DNA from: Stenotrophomonas oahuensis
Lineage (GTDB): Bacteria > Pseudomonadota > Gammaproteobacteria > Xanthomonadales > Xanthomonadaceae
Direction: 5' to 3'
Length of the DNA: 64,000 bases
Assembly: GCF_031834595.1 (NCBI RefSeq)
Contig: NZ_CP115541.1
Span: forward strand, 1,771,001 to 1,835,000
Of this stretch, positions 19,249 through 28,442 are shown one piece after another. The translations under genes were made by a program, and so were the position numbers. The notes below the pieces were generated by a model that worked only from the letters and a program-made list of their open reading frames with translations, searched no databases and was not told the DNA's origin. Position 1 is the first letter of the stretch. The number at the start of each line of letters is the position of its first letter.

Positions 19249-19677
19249 ATGCCCCAGGTTTTCCGCGAGCCGGTGTCGATCGATGCCCTCAACGCACTCA
19301 GCCGCAACACCCTGATCGAACATCTGGGCATTGTGTTCACCGCCGCCGGCGAGGACTGGGTCAGCGCCACCATGCCGGTGGATGCGCGTACCCGCCAGCC
19401 GTATGGCCTGCTGCATGGCGGTGCCTCGGTGGTGCTGGCCGAAACCCTGGGCAGCAGCGCCGGCAATCTGTGCGTCGACACCACAAAGCAGGTGTGCGTC
19501 GGGTTGGAGATCAATGCCAATCACATCCGCGCCCAGCGCAGTGGCACCGTCACCGGCACCGCCCGGGCCGTGCATGTGGGCCGCAGCACCCATGTGTGGG
19601 ACATCCGCATCGAAGACGAGGCCGGCAAGCTGGTCTGCACGTCGCGGCTGACCCTGGCCGTGGTCCCGGCGGCCTGA
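19249..19677 (+). CDS. Hotdog-fold acyl-CoA thioesterase (PaaI/YdiI type)
   Basis: A 142-residue hotdog-fold thioesterase. Family features are the catalytic segment GLLHGGASVVLAETLGSSAG, then VGLEINANHIRAQRSGTVTG and THVWDIRIEDEAGKLVCTSR. This pattern fits the YdiI/MenI and PaaI groups, which hydrolyse aromatic or acyl-CoA thioesters in the cytoplasm; the substrate cannot be decided from sequence. The frame is open 216 bases upstream inside the phospholipase gene; the ATG of MPQVFREPVS, 26 bases after that gene and with GGAGA upstream, is the natural start. Confidence 0.9.
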   Translation: MPQVFREPVSIDALNALSRNTLIEHLGIVFTAAGEDWVSATMPVDARTRQPYGLLHGGASVVLAETLGSSAGNLCVDTTKQVCVGLEINANHIRAQRSGTVTGTARAVHVGRSTHVWDIRIEDEAGKLVCTSRLTLAVVPAA

Positions 19678-19719
19678 GAACAGCTGGCAGACCCCGCTGT
19701 GCTGGAGTATCGTGCCCGG

Positions 19720-20511
19720 ATGACTTCCCCCACTTCGGCCCCGCGTGGCGGCGTGGCGCGTGTGTGCCGTTACCTGTACCGCGTTCCCTTGCTGCTGGTT
19801 CACGTCCTGCTGTTCCTGCCCCTGACCCTGATCGGCATGTTGCCGTTGTGGGCGCATGTGCGCGTGGGTGATCGCGCACTCGGACACGCCGTGGTCAACG
19901 CCTGGCAGGGCGGGCTGATGTGGATCTTCGGTTTCCGCCTGCAACGCATTGGCACGCCGTTGCCGGGTGCGGTGCTGTTCGTTGCCAATCACGTCAGCTG
20001 GGTGGATATCAGCGTGCTGCACAGCCAGCGCATGATGGGCTTCGTGGCCAAGCGCGAGATCGCCAGCTGGCCGGTGGTCGGGTGGCTGGCCGCACGCGGG
20101 CAGACCATCTTCCACCAGCGTGGCAGCACCGAGTCGTTGGGTGGGGTGATGCAGGTGATGGTCGAGCGCCTGCAGGAAGGCAAGGCCGTGGGCGTGTTCC
20201 CGGAAGGGCGCACCCGGGGCGGCACCGAGGTCGGGCCGTTCCATGCGCGTATCTTCCAGGCTGCGGTGGAAACCCATGTGCCGGTGCAGCCGGTCGCGCT
20301 TCGTTACGGCTGGCAGGGTGATGCCCAGACCATCGTGGCGTTCGGCCCGAAAGAGAGCTTCTTTGCCAACTTCCTGCGCCTGCTCGGTGAGCCGGCGCGG
20401 CGGGCCGAGGTGCATTTCCTCGACCCCATTGAAACCCACGATCTTGAAGGCCGTCGCCGCATCGCCGAAACTTCGCGTGCGCGCATCGTGGCGGCCATGA
20501 CGGCCGAGTAA
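19720..20511 (+). CDS. 1-acyl-sn-glycerol-3-phosphate acyltransferase family protein
   Basis: A lysophospholipid acyltransferase of the PlsC family, 263 residues from the ATG at 19720 (a GTG at 19699 would add seven). A hydrophobic N-terminal segment, LLLVHVLLFLPLTLIGMLPL, anchors it to the inner membrane. The catalytic motif H-x4-D is in NHVSWVD at about residues 90-96, and the substrate-binding motif is FPEGRT at about 160-165. It should acylate lysophosphatidic acid or a similar acceptor. It lies between a thioesterase and an alpha/beta hydrolase gene on the same strand; these may form a lipid-metabolism cluster. Confidence 0.9.
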   Translation: MTSPTSAPRGGVARVCRYLYRVPLLLVHVLLFLPLTLIGMLPLWAHVRVGDRALGHAVVNAWQGGLMWIFGFRLQRIGTPLPGAVLFVANHVSWVDISVLHSQRMMGFVAKREIASWPVVGWLAARGQTIFHQRGSTESLGGVMQVMVERLQEGKAVGVFPEGRTRGGTEVGPFHARIFQAAVETHVPVQPVALRYGWQGDAQTIVAFGPKESFFANFLRLLGEPARRAEVHFLDPIETHDLEGRRRIAETSRARIVAAMTAE

Positions 20512-20565
20512 GGCGATGGCGCCCGTTCCCGCGCCATCGTCGTTGTCCGTAACAGGCTCGCGCCC

Positions 20566-21558
20566 ATGTTGACCGCTGCCGACTACCGTCCGCCGCGTTG
20601 GCTGCGCAATCCGCACCTGCAGTCGATGCTCAGTTCCAGCCGCATGCGCATGCAGCGCGGCCTGGTGCTGCTCGCGGCAACCGGGGCGGTGACCGAAGAA
20701 CTCATTCTTGACGGCGGCGAAGGCGTACGCCTGCAGGGCTGGCACAGCCGCATCGAAGGCCGTGAACCGGTCGGCATGGCGCTGTTGCTGCACGGCTGGG
20801 AGGGCAGTGCCGAATCCAGCTACATGCGCATGACCGCCGCGCGCATGCTGGAGTCGGGTTACGACGTGATCCGGCTTAACTTCCGGGACCATGGCAATAC
20901 CCATCATCTCAACCCGGGCATCTTCCACTCCAACCGGATCGAGGAAGTGGTGCAGGCCGCCGGGGACATCGCCCGGCGCTGGCCGCAGCTGCCATTGGTG
21001 GCCGCCGGCTACTCGCTGGGCGGCAATTTCGTGCTGCGCCTGGCGCTGCGCGCGCCCGACGCCGGCGTGCCGCTGCGCCGGGTCGCCTCGGTATGCCCGG
21101 TGCTGGACCCGGCCATCACCATGGAAAGCATCGAGAACGGGCCGGCGATGTACGACTGGTACTTCCGCCGCAAGTGGGCCGGGTCGCTGCGCCGCAAGCG
21201 CGACCTGTTCCCCGAACTGAGCGACTGGGACGATCGCGTGCTGAAGCTGGACATCCGCGCGCTGACGGCCTGGCTGGTCGAGCACCACACCACCTACGGC
21301 TCGCTGCAGGCCTACTTCGACGGCTACTCCATTGCCGGCGACCGCCTGGCTGCGCTGAGCGTGCCGGCTGACATCCTGATGGCCGAGGACGACCCGGTCA
21401 TTCCCTATGCCACCTTCAACGGCTGGTGCCTGCCTGCCAGCGCGAAGCTGGACATCGCCCCGTGGGGCGGCCACTGCGGGTTCCTGGAGAACTGGCGCGG
21501 CGACGGCTTCTCCGAACGCTGGGTGGCCGGGCGACTGGGCTGCGAAGCCCTGCGCTGA
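20566..21558 (+). CDS. YheT-family alpha/beta hydrolase
   Basis: A 330-residue alpha/beta hydrolase of the YheT/UPF0017 group. It begins with the typical MLTAADYRPPRWLRNPHLQS. The oxyanion region LLLHGWEGSAESSYM, the nucleophile elbow GYSLGG (Ser150) and the catalytic histidine in APWGGHCGFLEN (His303) are all present; AEDDPVIP supplies the acid. These enzymes are esterases of uncertain substrate. It follows the acyltransferase gene after 54 bases and precedes the TPR-sulfotransferase-like gene. Confidence 0.92.
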   Translation: MLTAADYRPPRWLRNPHLQSMLSSSRMRMQRGLVLLAATGAVTEELILDGGEGVRLQGWHSRIEGREPVGMALLLHGWEGSAESSYMRMTAARMLESGYDVIRLNFRDHGNTHHLNPGIFHSNRIEEVVQAAGDIARRWPQLPLVAAGYSLGGNFVLRLALRAPDAGVPLRRVASVCPVLDPAITMESIENGPAMYDWYFRRKWAGSLRRKRDLFPELSDWDDRVLKLDIRALTAWLVEHHTTYGSLQAYFDGYSIAGDRLAALSVPADILMAEDDPVIPYATFNGWCLPASAKLDIAPWGGHCGFLENWRGDGFSERWVAGRLGCEALR

Positions 21559-21620
21559 AGCGGGTAGGGCCGGCCGGCAGGGTGCCTTACAATCGGGGTT
21601 TGAGCCCAAGCCGGACTGTC

Positions 21621-23690
21621 ATGCAAGACCAGATTGTTGATGCCCTGCGCCGCAATGCGGCTGATGAAGCCGTGCAGCTGGCGCGGGAATGGACCCAGAA
21701 CGAACCGGCGCAGCCGCAGGCGCACCGTTGGCTGGCCCTGGCCCTGCAGCAGCAGGCCCAGTACGACGCGGCGCTGGAAAGCCTGCAGCAGGCACTGGGG
21801 CTGGACCCGGACAACGCCGAACTGCACCTGCAGCACGCCGGCCTGCTGCTGGCCCTGCGCCAGTTCGATGCCGCCGGCAGTGCGCTGGATCGCACCGCCA
21901 CCCTCAACCCGAATGAGCACTCGGCGTATGTGATGCAGGCGCACCTGGCACTGGCCCGCAACGACGTGGACGAGGCCGAGCGGATCACCCGCCTGGCCGC
22001 CCGTGTCGATGAAGACCATCCTGAAGTGGTCGCGCTGCTGGGCATGATCGCGCTGCGCCGCAACGACCATGACCGTGCCCTGGCGCTGCTGTCGGCCGCC
22101 AGCCAGATGCTGCCCAACGATGCGCGCGTGCTGTACGCGCTGGGCTTCGCGCACATGGGCAAGGGCACCCTGGCTTTCGCCGAGCAGGCCTTCCGCCGCG
22201 TGCTCGAGCAGAACCCCAGCATCACCTCGCTGCACGGCCTGCTGGTGCAGCTGGCGCTGCGCCAGGGCAACGTGGATAGTGCCGCGCAAACCATGGGCCA
22301 GCTGCTGGCGCGTCCGGACAGCGACTCGCCCGGCCTGCGCCGCCTGGCCGGCGAACTGGCCCTGCAGGCCGGCCAGCCGCTGCAGGCGCTGGAACACCTG
22401 CTGCCGGTGCTGGAGCAGTGGCCGGGCGACCGCCAGACCCTGCAGCTGCTGCTGCTGGCCTGGCAGCGCCTGGGCCGCGAAGCGCAGGCACGCGAGGTGC
22501 TGGATGCTGCGGTGGACACCCACCCGCAGGAGCACAACCTGTGGCTGGCGCGCCTGTCGGTGGAACCGGTCGGCAGTGAAGACGCCACCGCGGTGGTGGA
22601 GCGCTGGCTGACCGCCATGCCGGAGCACCTGCCGGCGCTGGAAACCCGCATGCGTCTGCATGACATGCAGAACGACGCCGAAGGTGCCGAAGCCGTGGCA
22701 CGTCGCATCGTGGCGCTGGAACCGGGCCGCGTCACCGGCGAGACCCGTCTGGTGGAAGCCCTGCTGGCACGCGATGCCGATGCGGCCATTGCCCACGTGC
22801 AGGCACTGATGGACACGGCCCCGGACGCGGCGAAAAACGACCTGCGCGCGTGGCTGGGTGCGGTGCAGGACCGCGCCGGCCGCCCGGCCGATGCGCTGGC
22901 CACCTGGGCCGGCCTGCATGCCGACGAAGCCGCGCGTCGCCTGCCGCTGCCGCCGCAGGCCAAGGCTCCGCTGAGCTGGCCGGACAAGGGCGAGGTTGCC
23001 GAAGACGTTGCCGCACGCCCGATGTTCGTCTGGGGTGCCCCGGGTTCCGGCGTGGAGCGCGTGGTCGCCGCCATCGCCGCTGCCAGCCCGGTGCTGCGTG
23101 GCGACCGCTTCGGTCCCACCCCGCCCAATGACGCCTTCCAGAGCTACCACACCCTGCAGGACCTCTCGACCGGCAAGCTGGACCCCGTGCAGCTGGTGAC
23201 CCGCTGGCGCGAAGCGCTGGCCGAGCGCGGTCTGGCCGACGCCAACGTGATCGACTGGCTGCTGTGGTGGGACAACGCCCTGTTGTGGTCGCTGCGCCCA
23301 CAGCTGCCGGAAGGTCGCCTGCTGGTGGTGCTGCGTGATCCGCGCGACATGCTGCTGCAGTGGCTGGCGCACGGCGCACCCGCTCCGTTCGCGGTCAACT
23401 CGGTGAGCGAAGCAGCCGAATGGCTGGCGCGCGCGCTGGCCCAGGTCGCCACCCTGCACGAACAGGACCTGTACCCGCACGCGCTGGTGCGCATCGACAA
23501 CATCGGCAACGACCCGGCGGCCATGGCCGAATATCTGGGCGGGCTGTTCGGCGTGGTCATGCCGCCCGCGCAGACCCTGGGTCCGGCGCGCCTGCCGGCA
23601 GGTCACTGGCGCAATTACCAGAACGAACTGTCTGCCGCGTTCGCGCAGCTGACGCCGGTGGCGGTCCGTCTGGGTTACTCGGAAGCGTAA
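21621..23690 (+). CDS. TPR protein with C-terminal sulfotransferase-like domain
   Basis: A 689-residue two-part protein. Residues 1 to about 440 are tetratricopeptide repeats (for example WLALALQQQAQYDAALESLQ and AFAEQAFRR-like helices). The C-terminal part from about residue 465 resembles the P-loop sulfotransferase fold: FVWGAPGSGVERVVAAIAAA at the PAPS-binding position and LLVVLRDPRDMLLQWL at the 3'-phosphate loop. The first motif departs from the usual GxPRSGTT, with no Thr-Thr pair, so catalysis is doubtful. The ATG of MQDQIVDALRR was chosen over longer open frame because TACAATCGGGG, a good -10, lies just upstream at 21588. The gene is followed after ten bases by a PEBP gene. Confidence 0.82.
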   Translation: MQDQIVDALRRNAADEAVQLAREWTQNEPAQPQAHRWLALALQQQAQYDAALESLQQALGLDPDNAELHLQHAGLLLALRQFDAAGSALDRTATLNPNEHSAYVMQAHLALARNDVDEAERITRLAARVDEDHPEVVALLGMIALRRNDHDRALALLSAASQMLPNDARVLYALGFAHMGKGTLAFAEQAFRRVLEQNPSITSLHGLLVQLALRQGNVDSAAQTMGQLLARPDSDSPGLRRLAGELALQAGQPLQALEHLLPVLEQWPGDRQTLQLLLLAWQRLGREAQAREVLDAAVDTHPQEHNLWLARLSVEPVGSEDATAVVERWLTAMPEHLPALETRMRLHDMQNDAEGAEAVARRIVALEPGRVTGETRLVEALLARDADAAIAHVQALMDTAPDAAKNDLRAWLGAVQDRAGRPADALATWAGLHADEAARRLPLPPQAKAPLSWPDKGEVAEDVAARPMFVWGAPGSGVERVVAAIAAASPVLRGDRFGPTPPNDAFQSYHTLQDLSTGKLDPVQLVTRWREALAERGLADANVIDWLLWWDNALLWSLRPQLPEGRLLVVLRDPRDMLLQWLAHGAPAPFAVNSVSEAAEWLARALAQVATLHEQDLYPHALVRIDNIGNDPAAMAEYLGGLFGVVMPPAQTLGPARLPAGHWRNYQNELSAAFAQLTPVAVRLGYSEA

Positions 23691-23700
23691 GGAGCCCCCC

Positions 23701-24312
23701 ATGAAGTTGAGCAGCACCAGTCTGGTCAATGGCCAGCCGATTCCCGCCGCGTTTGCCGCCGGAGATGCCAACGGCTTTGCCGGCAACCGCAACCCGCAGC
23801 TGGCCTGGAGCGAGGTGCCCGAGGGCACCCGTTCGTTCGCGCTGCTGTGCATCGACCCCGACGTGCCCACCGTGCCGGAAACGGTCGGTCGCCATGACCG
23901 CACGGTGCCGGCCGACCAGCCGCGCGCACCGTTCACTCACTGGGCCATGGCCGATATTCCGGCCGACGTACGCGAGCTGGCCGAAGGCAGCTGCAGCGAA
24001 GGCTTTACCGTGAAGGGCAAGCCGCAGCCGGCCGGTCCGGCCGGCGCGCGCCAGGGTTTGAACGACTTCACCGGCTGGTTTGCCGGCAATGCCGACATGG
24101 AAGGGCAGTACCTGGGCTATGACGGCCCGTACCCGCCGTTCAACGACGAGCTGGTGCACCGGTACTTCTTCCGCGTGTTCGCGCTGGACGTGGCGACGCT
24201 GGAGCTGCCGACGCCGTTTACGGCGGCCGATGTGCAGCGGGCGATGCAGGGGCATGTGCTGGCTGAGGCTTCACTGCACGGCACGTATACGTTGAATCCG
24301 GCGCTGGTGTAA
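23701..24312 (+). CDS. YbhB/YbcL family PEBP-like protein
   Basis: A 203-residue phosphatidylethanolamine-binding-protein (Raf kinase inhibitor-like) of the bacterial YbhB/YbcL family. Key segments are NPQLAWSEVPEGTRSFALLC, CIDPDVPT, THWAMADIPADV and the ligand-pocket sequence GYDGPYPPFNDELVHRYFF. The ligand and function of bacterial members are unsettled. No signal peptide is visible. AAGGAGCCCCCC precedes the ATG. Its TAA stop is the outer tip of a 123-base palindromic block shared with the converging lipoprotein gene. Confidence 0.92.
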   Translation: MKLSSTSLVNGQPIPAAFAAGDANGFAGNRNPQLAWSEVPEGTRSFALLCIDPDVPTVPETVGRHDRTVPADQPRAPFTHWAMADIPADVRELAEGSCSEGFTVKGKPQPAGPAGARQGLNDFTGWFAGNADMEGQYLGYDGPYPPFNDELVHRYFFRVFALDVATLELPTPFTAADVQRAMQGHVLAEASLHGTYTLNPALV

Positions 24313-24432
24313 TCCCGCGTGGTACCGACCAACGGTCGGTACCTACCGAACCGTCGGAAACCCGGTGGGGGCCGACCGAATTGTTTGAACCCGGTAGGTG
24401 CCGACCGTTGGTCGGCACCCAACGCGGGATTA
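24310..24432. repeat. Nested palindromic block: two inverted SMAG elements in a symmetric convergence
   Basis: A near-symmetric inverted repeat. The outer arms are TAATCCCGCGT (24310-24320) and ACGCGGGATTA (24422-24432). Inside are two oppositely oriented SMAG-type stem-loops, 24321-24346 (ending CTAC) and 24394-24419 (starting GTAG), built on GTGCCGACC/GGTCGGCAC. The outer arms contain the stop codons of both converging genes. It should work as a bidirectional terminator. Confidence 0.85.
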
Positions 24433-25260
24433 CTTCTCGACCGCCGACTCCACCACCATGTCCAGCACATACGCCTGCGACGGCGCATCCGCCGGCGGGT
24501 TGGCAATCGCAAAGCGTTTCACCCGCAGCACATTGCGGGTGCCCGGCGCATGCGTGTAACCCTCGATGCTGCTGTAGAAGTTCTCGAATGCCCCCGGCGT
24601 TCCGACCTTCAAGCCCTTGTCGTCGAACTTCACTTCGCGGGTCTGCAGGCACTGCATGTCGCGGATCAGCGGATGCGGGCAGGGCTTGGTCTGCGCGGCC
24701 ACTTCAATGAACACCGTCTCGCCCGGACCGCCGAAACGCGTTTCCGCGGTCGGTCGCGGCCCGAACACCAGCACGTCGCCGCTGGCGGTGTGCAGGGTCA
24801 GCTGGTCATTGCTGCCGAGGTCGGCCTTCAACGCGCCTTCCAGGCGTGAACCCACTGCCTGGTCCAGCGCCATCAGTGCCTTGTCAGTGCAGGCCATCAT
24901 CGTTGAGGCCAGCGGCGAGATGGTCAGCGTGCCGTCGGCCAGGGTGTAGCCGCCGCCCATGCGGTTGCAGGTATTGCTGACCGCCACGCGGCCGTCCACG
25001 AAGTCCAGCGTGACCGGCTTTTCGGTGCGTGCGAACAGCGCATCAATGCGCTTGCCGCTGCTGTCGGTGGCGCTTTCCAGCACCCAGTGGTTGGCCAGCA
25101 GCTGCTGCGCGTCCAGCTTCGCCACCGCCTTCTGGTCGGCGGCGGCGGTCGGGGCCGGGGCCAGTTCGTCGCGGCCCGGGCCACCCGGTGCTTCGTTGGA
25201 CGGGTTGCTGCAGGCGGCCAGCAGGGCCAGCGGCAGAATCAGCATCAGGTTGCGTTTCAT
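24430..25260 (-). CDS. META and DUF4377 domain lipoprotein
   Basis: A 276-residue lipoprotein: MKRNLMLILPLALLAACSNP has the lipobox LAAC. Residues about 50-150 form a META (HslJ-like) domain (LLANHWVLESATDSSGKRID, NTCNRMGGGYTLADGTL, MMACTDKALMALD). Residues about 175-275 match DUF4377 (VFIEVAAQTKPCPHPLIRDM, MQCLQTREVKFDDKGLKVG, GFEN-type FYSSIEGYTH). HslJ-type proteins are linked to stress or novobiocin resistance in E. coli; the function of this combination is not established. The ATG at 25260 was chosen over one six bases upstream because AGGAG sits at the correct distance. Confidence 0.9.
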   Translation of the reverse strand: MKRNLMLILPLALLAACSNPSNEAPGGPGRDELAPAPTAAADQKAVAKLDAQQLLANHWVLESATDSSGKRIDALFARTEKPVTLDFVDGRVAVSNTCNRMGGGYTLADGTLTISPLASTMMACTDKALMALDQAVGSRLEGALKADLGSNDQLTLHTASGDVLVFGPRPTAETRFGGPGETVFIEVAAQTKPCPHPLIRDMQCLQTREVKFDDKGLKVGTPGAFENFYSSIEGYTHAPGTRNVLRVKRFAIANPPADAPSQAYVLDMVVESAVEK

Positions 25261-25332
25261 GAGCATCTCCTTGAAGAACGCGGGATTGAACGCGGGAACC
25301 ACCCGGATGGGGTTGCCCGCGCGCCGGCCTGT

Positions 25333-26127
25333 TCAGCTACCGGCAGGCAGCCACAGCAGCAGCCCCACGCCCAGCGCGATGCGGTAGAACGCAAACGCGG
25401 TGAACCGGTGCTGCTTGATGTAGCCCAGCAACCACTTCACTACGACGAAGCCGGTGATGATGGCGGCAACAAAGGCCACGCCCACGTCGGTCCAGTTCTC
25501 GCTGGCCAGCTTGCCGTCTTTGGCCAGCTCCAGGAATGCGTAGGCACTGGCGGCGAACATGGTGGGAATGCCGACCAGGAACACGAATTCAGTCGCCGCC
25601 GCGCGCCGGCTCAGGCCGAACAGCATCGCCACAAAGATCGCTGAAGCCGAGCGCGAAGTGCCCGGGAATACCCCGGCCACCACCTGCGCCAGGCCCACCA
25701 GCACCGCCACCGTCCAGGTCACCTCGGTGCGGTCGGGCAGCTTGGCGGTGCGCGCTTCCACCAGCAGCATCCAGATGCCGCCGATGATCAGCGCCCACGC
25801 AATCGGGGTGACCGTTTCCGGCAGCTCCCAGCCGGCCAGTCGCACCGGCAGGCCCACGACCGCCGTGACCAGGAACGCGGTGCCCAGCTTCAATACGTAA
25901 TCGCGGTTGGCCTTCTCATGCAGACCCGTGGCCAGCTGCCACAGGCGCTGGCGGAACACCAGGGTGATGGCCAGGATCGCACCGGCCTGGATCACGATGT
26001 TGAAGAAGTCCGAGCGCTCGCCCAGCCAGTGCTGGGCGATCAGCAGATGGCCGGTGCTGGAAATGGGGAGGAATTCGGTAAGACCTTCAAGAATGCCCAG
26101 CAACAGGGCGGAAAGCAGATCGGACAT
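25333..26127 (-). CDS. uppP: Undecaprenyl-diphosphatase UppP (BacA)
   Basis: A 264-residue integral membrane phosphatase that recycles undecaprenyl pyrophosphate for cell-wall synthesis and gives bacitracin tolerance. Diagnostic motifs are the N-terminal EGLTEFLPISSTGHLL, which holds the catalytic glutamates region, and PGTSRSASAIF in the second half. Several hydrophobic segments are evident, ending with RIALGVGLLLWLPAGS. The open frame runs further upstream but MSDLLSALLLGILEG at 26127 is the family start. It is divergent from glnA; the 245-base gap contains a degenerate SMAG stem-loop near 26148-26169 (GTAA in place of GTAG). Confidence 0.95.
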   Translation of the reverse strand: MSDLLSALLLGILEGLTEFLPISSTGHLLIAQHWLGERSDFFNIVIQAGAILAITLVFRQRLWQLATGLHEKANRDYVLKLGTAFLVTAVVGLPVRLAGWELPETVTPIAWALIIGGIWMLLVEARTAKLPDRTEVTWTVAVLVGLAQVVAGVFPGTSRSASAIFVAMLFGLSRRAAATEFVFLVGIPTMFAASAYAFLELAKDGKLASENWTDVGVAFVAAIITGFVVVKWLLGYIKQHRFTAFAFYRIALGVGLLLWLPAGS

Positions 26128-26147
26128 CAGAGAGCTCGGTTGGGAAC

Positions 26148-26169
26148 GTAAAGCCGGGCTTGCCCGGCT
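26148..26169 (+). repeat. Degenerate SMAG-type stem-loop
   Basis: Stem AGCCGGGC / GCCCGGCT with a short TT-type loop, preceded by GTAA rather than GTAG. It resembles the elements at 39305 and 45350. Confidence 0.55.
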
Positions 26170-26208
26170 GCGCGTAAGGACGTTGTCCAATATAAAACAT
26201 CCCACCAC

Positions 26209-26253
26209 GCACCAAATGTGTGCACGATCCGGCCAATGCACCGCAATGGTGCG
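26209..26253 (+). promoter_or_regulatory. Two NtrC-type enhancer sites upstream of glnA
   Basis: GCACCAAATGTGTGCA at 26209-26224 and TGCACCGCAATGGTGCG at 26237-26253 match the NtrC consensus GCACC-N4-TGGTGC; the second is a perfect match. Their centres are about 28 bases apart. They lie 65-110 bases upstream of the sigma-54 promoter, the usual enhancer position. Confidence 0.85.
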
Positions 26254-26317
26254 CACCGTTCAGGGGAGGTCCACCGCCCCAGCCAGCCAAATCAACAACT
26301 TGTGAAGCCCGAAAAGT

Positions 26318-26333
26318 TGGCACGGGGATTGCT
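26318..26333 (+). promoter_or_regulatory. Sigma-54 promoter of glnA
   Basis: TGGCAC-N5-TTGCT, with the -24 GG at 26319-26320 and the -12 GC at 26331-26332, is a perfect match to the RpoN consensus. Transcription should start near 26344, about 28 bases before the glnA ATG. With the NtrC sites this gives nitrogen-starvation control. Confidence 0.92.
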
Positions 26334-26371
26334 GTATGTACCCAGGCAATCACCCATTCGAGGTTTCACCG

Positions 26372-27781
26372 ATGTCCGTGGAAAATGTTGAGAAGCTGAT
26401 CAAGGACAACCAGATCGAGTTCATCGACCTGCGCTTTGTCGATATGCGTGGCGTCGAACAGCACGTCACCTTCCCGGTCAGCATCGTGGAGCCGTCGCTG
26501 TTTGAAGAAGGCAAGATGTTCGACGGCAGCTCGATCGCCGGCTGGAAGGGCATCAACGAATCCGACATGGTCCTGCTGCCGGATCCGGCCAGCGCCTACG
26601 TCGACCCGTTCTACGCCGACCCGACCCTGGTGATCAGCTGCGACATCCTCGACCCGGCCACCATGCAGCCGTACGGCCGCTGCCCGCGCGGCATCGCCAA
26701 GCGCGCCGAGGCCTACCTGAAGTCCTCCGGCATTGCCGAATCCGCTTTCTTCGGTCCGGAGCCGGAATTCTTCATCTTCGATTCGGTCCGTTTCGCCAAC
26801 GACATGGGCAACACCTTCTTCAAGGTCGACTCCGAAGAAGCCGCCTGGAACACCGGTGCCAAGTACGACGGTGCCAACAGCGGTTACCGTCCGGCCGTGA
26901 AGGGCGGTTACTTCCCGGTTCCGCCGACCGACTCGCTGCACGACCTGCGCGCTGAAATGTGCAAGACGCTGGCCCAGGTCGGCATCGAAGTGGAAGTGCA
27001 GCACCACGAAGTGGCCACCGCCGGCCAGTGCGAAATCGGCACCAAGTTCAGCACCCTGGTGCAGAAGGCCGACGAACTGCTGCGCATGAAGCACGTCATC
27101 AAGAACGTCGCCCACCGCAACGGCAAGACCGCCACCTTCATGCCCAAGCCGATCGTCGGCGACAACGGCAGCGGCATGCACGTGCACCAGTCGCTGTCCA
27201 AGGGCGGCACCAACCTGTTCTCCGGCGACGGCTACGGTGGCCTGAGCCAGCTGGCGCTGTGGTACATCGGCGGCATCTTCAAGCACGCCAAGGCCATCAA
27301 CGCCTTCTCCAACTCCGGCACCAACAGCTACAAGCGTCTGGTTCCGGGCTTCGAAGCCCCGGTGATGCTGGCCTACTCGGCCCGCAACCGCTCGGCCTCG
27401 TGCCGCATTCCGTGGGTCTCCAACCCGAAGGCGCGCCGCATTGAAATGCGCTTCCCGGACCCGATCCAGTCCGGCTACCTGACCTTCACCGCGCTGATGA
27501 TGGCCGGCCTGGACGGCATCAAGAACCAGATCGACCCGGGCGCACCGAGCGACAAGGACCTGTACGACCTGCCGCCGGAAGAAGAAAAGCTGATTCCGCA
27601 GGTCTGCTCCTCGCTCGACCAGGCCCTGGAAGCGCTGGACAAGGACCGCGAGTTCCTGAAGGCCGGCGGCGTCATGAGCGACGACTTCATCGACGGCTAC
27701 ATCGCGCTGAAGATGCAGGAAGTGACCAAGTTCCGTGCGGCGACCCACCCGCTGGAATACCAGCTGTACTACGCCAACTGA
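26372..27781 (+). CDS. glnA: Glutamine synthetase type I
   Basis: A 469-residue GlnA of the GSI-beta class, forming glutamine from glutamate, ammonia and ATP in the cytoplasm. Signatures include [19 protein letters not shown], the metal-binding [26 protein letters not shown] (ATP/metal), [10 protein letters not shown] (glutamate site) and the adenylylation loop [11 protein letters not shown]. In that loop, Tyr398 counting Met corresponds to Tyr397 of E. coli. The enzyme should therefore be switched off by GlnE adenylylation. It is driven by the sigma-54 promoter just upstream and ends at a 17-base-stem hairpin. No ntrBC pair follows in this window. Confidence 0.98.
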   Translation: MSVENVEKLIKDNQIEFIDLRFVDMRGVEQHVTFPVSIVEPSLFEEGKMFDGSSIAGWKGINESDMVLLPDPASAYVDPFYADPTLVISCDILDPATMQPYGRCPRGIAKRAEAYLKSSGIAESAFFGPEPEFFIFDSVRFANDMGNTFFKVDSEEAAWNTGAKYDGANSGYRPAVKGGYFPVPPTDSLHDLRAEMCKTLAQVGIEVEVQHHEVATAGQCEIGTKFSTLVQKADELLRMKHVIKNVAHRNGKTATFMPKPIVGDNGSGMHVHQSLSKGGTNLFSGDGYGGLSQLALWYIGGIFKHAKAINAFSNSGTNSYKRLVPGFEAPVMLAYSARNRSASCRIPWVSNPKARRIEMRFPDPIQSGYLTFTALMMAGLDGIKNQIDPGAPSDKDLYDLPPEEEKLIPQVCSSLDQALEALDKDREFLKAGGVMSDDFIDGYIALKMQEVTKFRAATHPLEYQLYYAN

Positions 27782-27788
27782 GCAACCA

Positions 27789-27834
27789 GGTGGCGACGAC
27801 GAAGGACATCCCTCCCACCTTCGTCGTCGTCACC
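27789..27834 (+). terminator. Hairpin terminator after glnA
   Basis: Arms GGTGGCGACGACGAAGG (27789-27805) and CCTTCGTCGTCGTCACC (27818-27834) pair over 17 bases with one mismatch and a 12-base loop. It starts seven bases after the stop. The tail GTTCTG is only weakly T-rich. Confidence 0.75.
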
Positions 27835-28421
<587 letters not shown>

Positions 28422-28442
28422 CTCTCACTCGGAGTCCCCAGC

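Noticed and set aside
19120..21609. 829-codon minus-strand frame over thioesterase, acyltransferase and hydrolase genes
   Set aside because: It spans three well-identified plus-strand genes and their gaps; it is a shadow frame.
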